This document shows positions 62,400 through 64,000 of a DNA stretch of 64,000 nt, in pieces. Both the position numbers and the translations under genes were made by a program. How positions within the stretch are numbered: the stretch's first letter is position 1; each line of letters starts with the position of its first letter. Under the pieces are notes generated by a model. It ran no database searches, was not told the DNA's origin, and was given only the letters and a program-made list of their open reading frames with translations. This stretch comes from Nocardia sp. NBC_01329 (GTDB taxonomy: Bacteria; Actinomycetota; Actinomycetes; Mycobacteriales; Mycobacteriaceae): the NCBI RefSeq assembly GCF_035956715.1, contig NZ_CP108381.1, forward strand, positions 6,108,001-6,172,000, written 5' to 3'.

Positions 62400-63506
62400 G
62401 TGCGAACTTCTCGGGCTGTCCCCGCGGACGAACTGCGGCAGCTGCTGGCCGGAACGGGCGCGGTCGTGCGGTCCGCGGTCCCGCTGGCAGACCTGACCAC
62501 GCTGCGCGTCGGCGGCCGGGCCACCGTCGCCGATTGCGCCACCACCGAAGCGCTGGTGGCGACCGTGCGGGCGCTGGATGCCGCCGCGGTGCCGGTGCTG
62601 CTGGTCGCCGGGGGCTCGAACCTGTTGGTCGCCGACGACGATGTGGAATCGGTGGTGGTACGGGTAGCCACCGACGTGGTCGAGTTCGGCGCTGACAGCG
62701 TCACCGCGGAAGCGGGCGCGAACTGGGACGGTGTGGTCGCGAAGAGTGTGCGGGCGGGGTTCGGTGGACTGGAATGCCTGTCCGGGATCCCCGGGTCGGC
62801 GGGGGCGACACCGGTACAGAACGTCGGCGCCTACGGTGTCGAGGTCGCGGATCTCCTGCGCCGGGTACGGCTGCTGGACCGGACAACCGGCACGGTCGAC
62901 TGGGTGAGTCCCGGCGAACTCGCCTTCGGCTACCGGACCAGCCGGCTCAAACACCGCGACGAGGCAGTGGTCCTGGCGGTGGAATTCGCGCTGCACCCCG
63001 ACGGTACGAGTGCACCACTGCGCTACGGGGAACTCGCCCGTCGTCTGGACGCGGCCGAGGGAGGCACCCGTCCGGCGGCCGCTGTCCGGGAAACCGTGCT
63101 CGGCCTGCGAGCGGGCAAAGGGATGGTGCTCGATCCCGCCGACCACGACACCTGGAGCGCCGGGTCGTTCTTCACCAACCCGGTGGTCCCCGACGACGAG
63201 GTGGATCGGGTCCGGGCCGCTGTCCGCGACCGGCTCGGCGATGTAGCGATCCCCACCTACCCGGGGGTCGGCGGGGTGAAATTCTCCGCGGGCTGGCTGA
63301 TCGAACGCGCCGGTTTCGCCAAGGGATTCCCGGGCCCGGACGCGCCCGCCCGGCTGTCCACCAAACACACGCTCGCCCTCACCAACCGCGGCGACGCCAC
63401 CACCGCCGATATCGTCGCGCTGGCCCGGACGGTGCGTGACGGTGTGGCGGAGCGATTCGGGGTCGTGCTGGTACCGGAACCGGTCACGGTCGGCGTGGAG
63501 CTTTAG
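62400..63506 (+). CDS. murB: UDP-N-acetylenolpyruvoylglucosamine reductase
   Basis: A 368-residue flavoenzyme that reduces the enolpyruvyl group to make UDP-N-acetylmuramate for peptidoglycan. FAD-binding VLLVAGGSNLLV, substrate region CLSGIPGSAGATPVQNVGAYGVEV, and the proton-donor Ser in WSAGSFFTNPVV are seen; the C-terminal VGGVKFSAGWLIERAGFAKGF and TKHTLALTN are typical. Leaderless GTG start at 62400. It corresponds to Rv0482. Confidence 0.96.
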   Translation: MRTSRAVPADELRQLLAGTGAVVRSAVPLADLTTLRVGGRATVADCATTEALVATVRALDAAAVPVLLVAGGSNLLVADDDVESVVVRVATDVVEFGADSVTAEAGANWDGVVAKSVRAGFGGLECLSGIPGSAGATPVQNVGAYGVEVADLLRRVRLLDRTTGTVDWVSPGELAFGYRTSRLKHRDEAVVLAVEFALHPDGTSAPLRYGELARRLDAAEGGTRPAAAVRETVLGLRAGKGMVLDPADHDTWSAGSFFTNPVVPDDEVDRVRAAVRDRLGDVAIPTYPGVGGVKFSAGWLIERAGFAKGFPGPDAPARLSTKHTLALTNRGDATTADIVALARTVRDGVAERFGVVLVPEPVTVGVEL

Positions 63507-63519
63507 CGGTATCGGCCTA

Positions 63520-63902
63520 TCAGCCGAAAAGCTCCGCCACGGAATCGACCACAACCGCCCTGTCGAGCCAGCCCTGGAGGGTTTCGATTTCGGTGCAGGT
63601 CCGGATGCGCTGTTCGGCCTCTGCATCCACCTCGACGCCGCGCCGCGCCAATACGCGCAGGACGCTTCCGGCGATACCTTCGGTGCGTCCCTCGGTGCGT
63701 CCTTCGGTGCGCCCCTCGGAGCGAAGGCGCTCGGCGGTGGGGGAACGGAAGAAGGAAAGGTCCACGGTCATCAGTCGTCTCCAGGTTTCTGCGGCCGGGG
63801 TATTGCCGAGGCCGAGTTCGGTCAGTTCACCGAGGTCTGTGCTTCCACGATCAGTAGGAAAGGACCCTCGCCGGTGGTCACGCGCAACAGTGTGTCGACC
63901 GC
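63520..63902 (-). pseudogene. Remnant of an Rpn-like PD-(D/E)XK nuclease family gene
   Basis: The piece AVDTLLRVTTGEGPFLLIVEAQ (63902 to about 63840) carries the E-x-Q core strand of a common actinobacterial Rpn/transposase-related nuclease family. It is followed, in another frame, by the C-terminal part (LGELTELGLGNTPAAETWRRLMTVDLSFFRS ... RRGVEVDAEAEQRIRTCTEIETLQGWLDRAVVVDSVAELFG). About 110-130 residues expected in between are missing, and the N-terminus is absent. A threefold EGRT repeat lies at about 63690-63730. An internal deletion has inactivated it. Confidence 0.65.
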
Positions 63903-63919
63903 GGTTGGCCCGGCCGGGA

Positions 63920-64000
63920 TCAGCCGCGGCGGGCGAAGCGGCCCGGGCCGGCCTGATCGCGGGGTTTGACGATGATCTGGTCGAGGTTGACATGCGGGGG
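63920..64000 (-). CDS. C-terminal end of a short-chain dehydrogenase (partial)
   Basis: Only the last 26 residues are inside the window: PPHVNLDQIIVKPRDQAGPGR, then FARRG and a stop. The pattern PPHVN-[LI]-D-x-[IL]-V-x-[KR]-P-x-x-Q is the usual C-terminus of YdfG-like SDR enzymes, and M. tuberculosis Rv0484c, an SDR, lies close to murB on the opposite strand. The rest lies beyond the right edge. Confidence 0.7.
   Translation of the reverse strand, partial: PPHVNLDQIIVKPRDQAGPGRFARRG

Overview
The window is high-GC chromosomal DNA from an actinobacterium of the order Mycobacteriales, most likely Nocardia or a close relative. The evidence is gene content and order: psd-pssA with a CDC48-type ATPase, a CIRCE-controlled groEL ending GGMGGMDF, dihydrolipoamide dehydrogenase of the mycobacterial LpdC type, RamB, isocitrate lyase with FadB2, an Xre regulator followed by HBHA, a DUF2516 protein, DeoC, a DUF2993 lipid-binding protein, DUF2505 proteins and MurB. 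From memory, this resembles the M. tuberculosis order Rv0435c-Rv0440, Rv0462-Rv0468, Rv0474-Rv0484c, with an inserted block like Rv0543c-Rv0545c (pit/DUF3349) and many strain-specific genes. I see no rRNA, tRNA, CRISPR array, prophage or intact insertion sequence.

Layout. 1-9.2 kb: partial AAA ATPase, lipoprotein, SRPBCC protein, FabH, stress membrane protein, psd-pssA, an HTH-ClpN protein with palindromic operators, and groEL behind two CIRCE elements. 9.4-25 kb: secreted VWA protein, prolyl oligopeptidase, hydrolase, TetR, ZIP-like and MFS transporters, lpd, an AhpD-like protein, polysaccharide deacetylase, an ArsR-SRPBCC pair, an Xre-TPR regulator with a leader ORF, and a broken patatin gene. 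25-34 kb: NERD-like protein, FadE5-like dehydrogenase, a four-gene phosphate-transporter operon, RamB, a PfkB kinase and XdhC. 34-42 kb: repeat-rich spacers around aceA, fadB2, an unusual MetE homologue and an alcohol dehydrogenase. 42-54 kb: HtrA-like protease behind a DnaA-box-like cluster, DsbA/VKOR, PPK2, an orphan EspG/PPE-like gene triad, methyltransferase plus trans-enoyl-reductase-like protein, ABC1 kinase, TetR and DUF445. 54-64 kb: Xre regulator-HBHA, PurU, DeoC, LmeA-like protein, two DUF2505 proteins, MurB, an Rpn-type nuclease remnant and the end of an SDR gene.

Functional links. RamB, aceA, fadB2, the FadE5-like enzyme and Lpd point to acetate, fatty-acid and glyoxylate metabolism. 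Psd/PssA supply phosphatidylethanolamine. The DsbA-VKOR pair and HtrA protease form an envelope protein-quality group. HBHA sits directly behind its probable regulator. MurB and LmeA-like proteins serve the cell wall and lipoglycan layer.

Most notable: a full-length MetE homologue in which three of the four zinc ligands are replaced; a dispersed family of modular intergenic repeats ending in a GC hairpin plus an A-rich tail; an orphan PPE-like/EspG cassette; an HTH-ClpN gene with two perfect operator palindromes on a leaderless promoter; and a general pattern of leaderless starts (TANNNT, 6-8 nt, start codon), including a 24-bp divergent region in front of murB where the two -10 boxes overlap.
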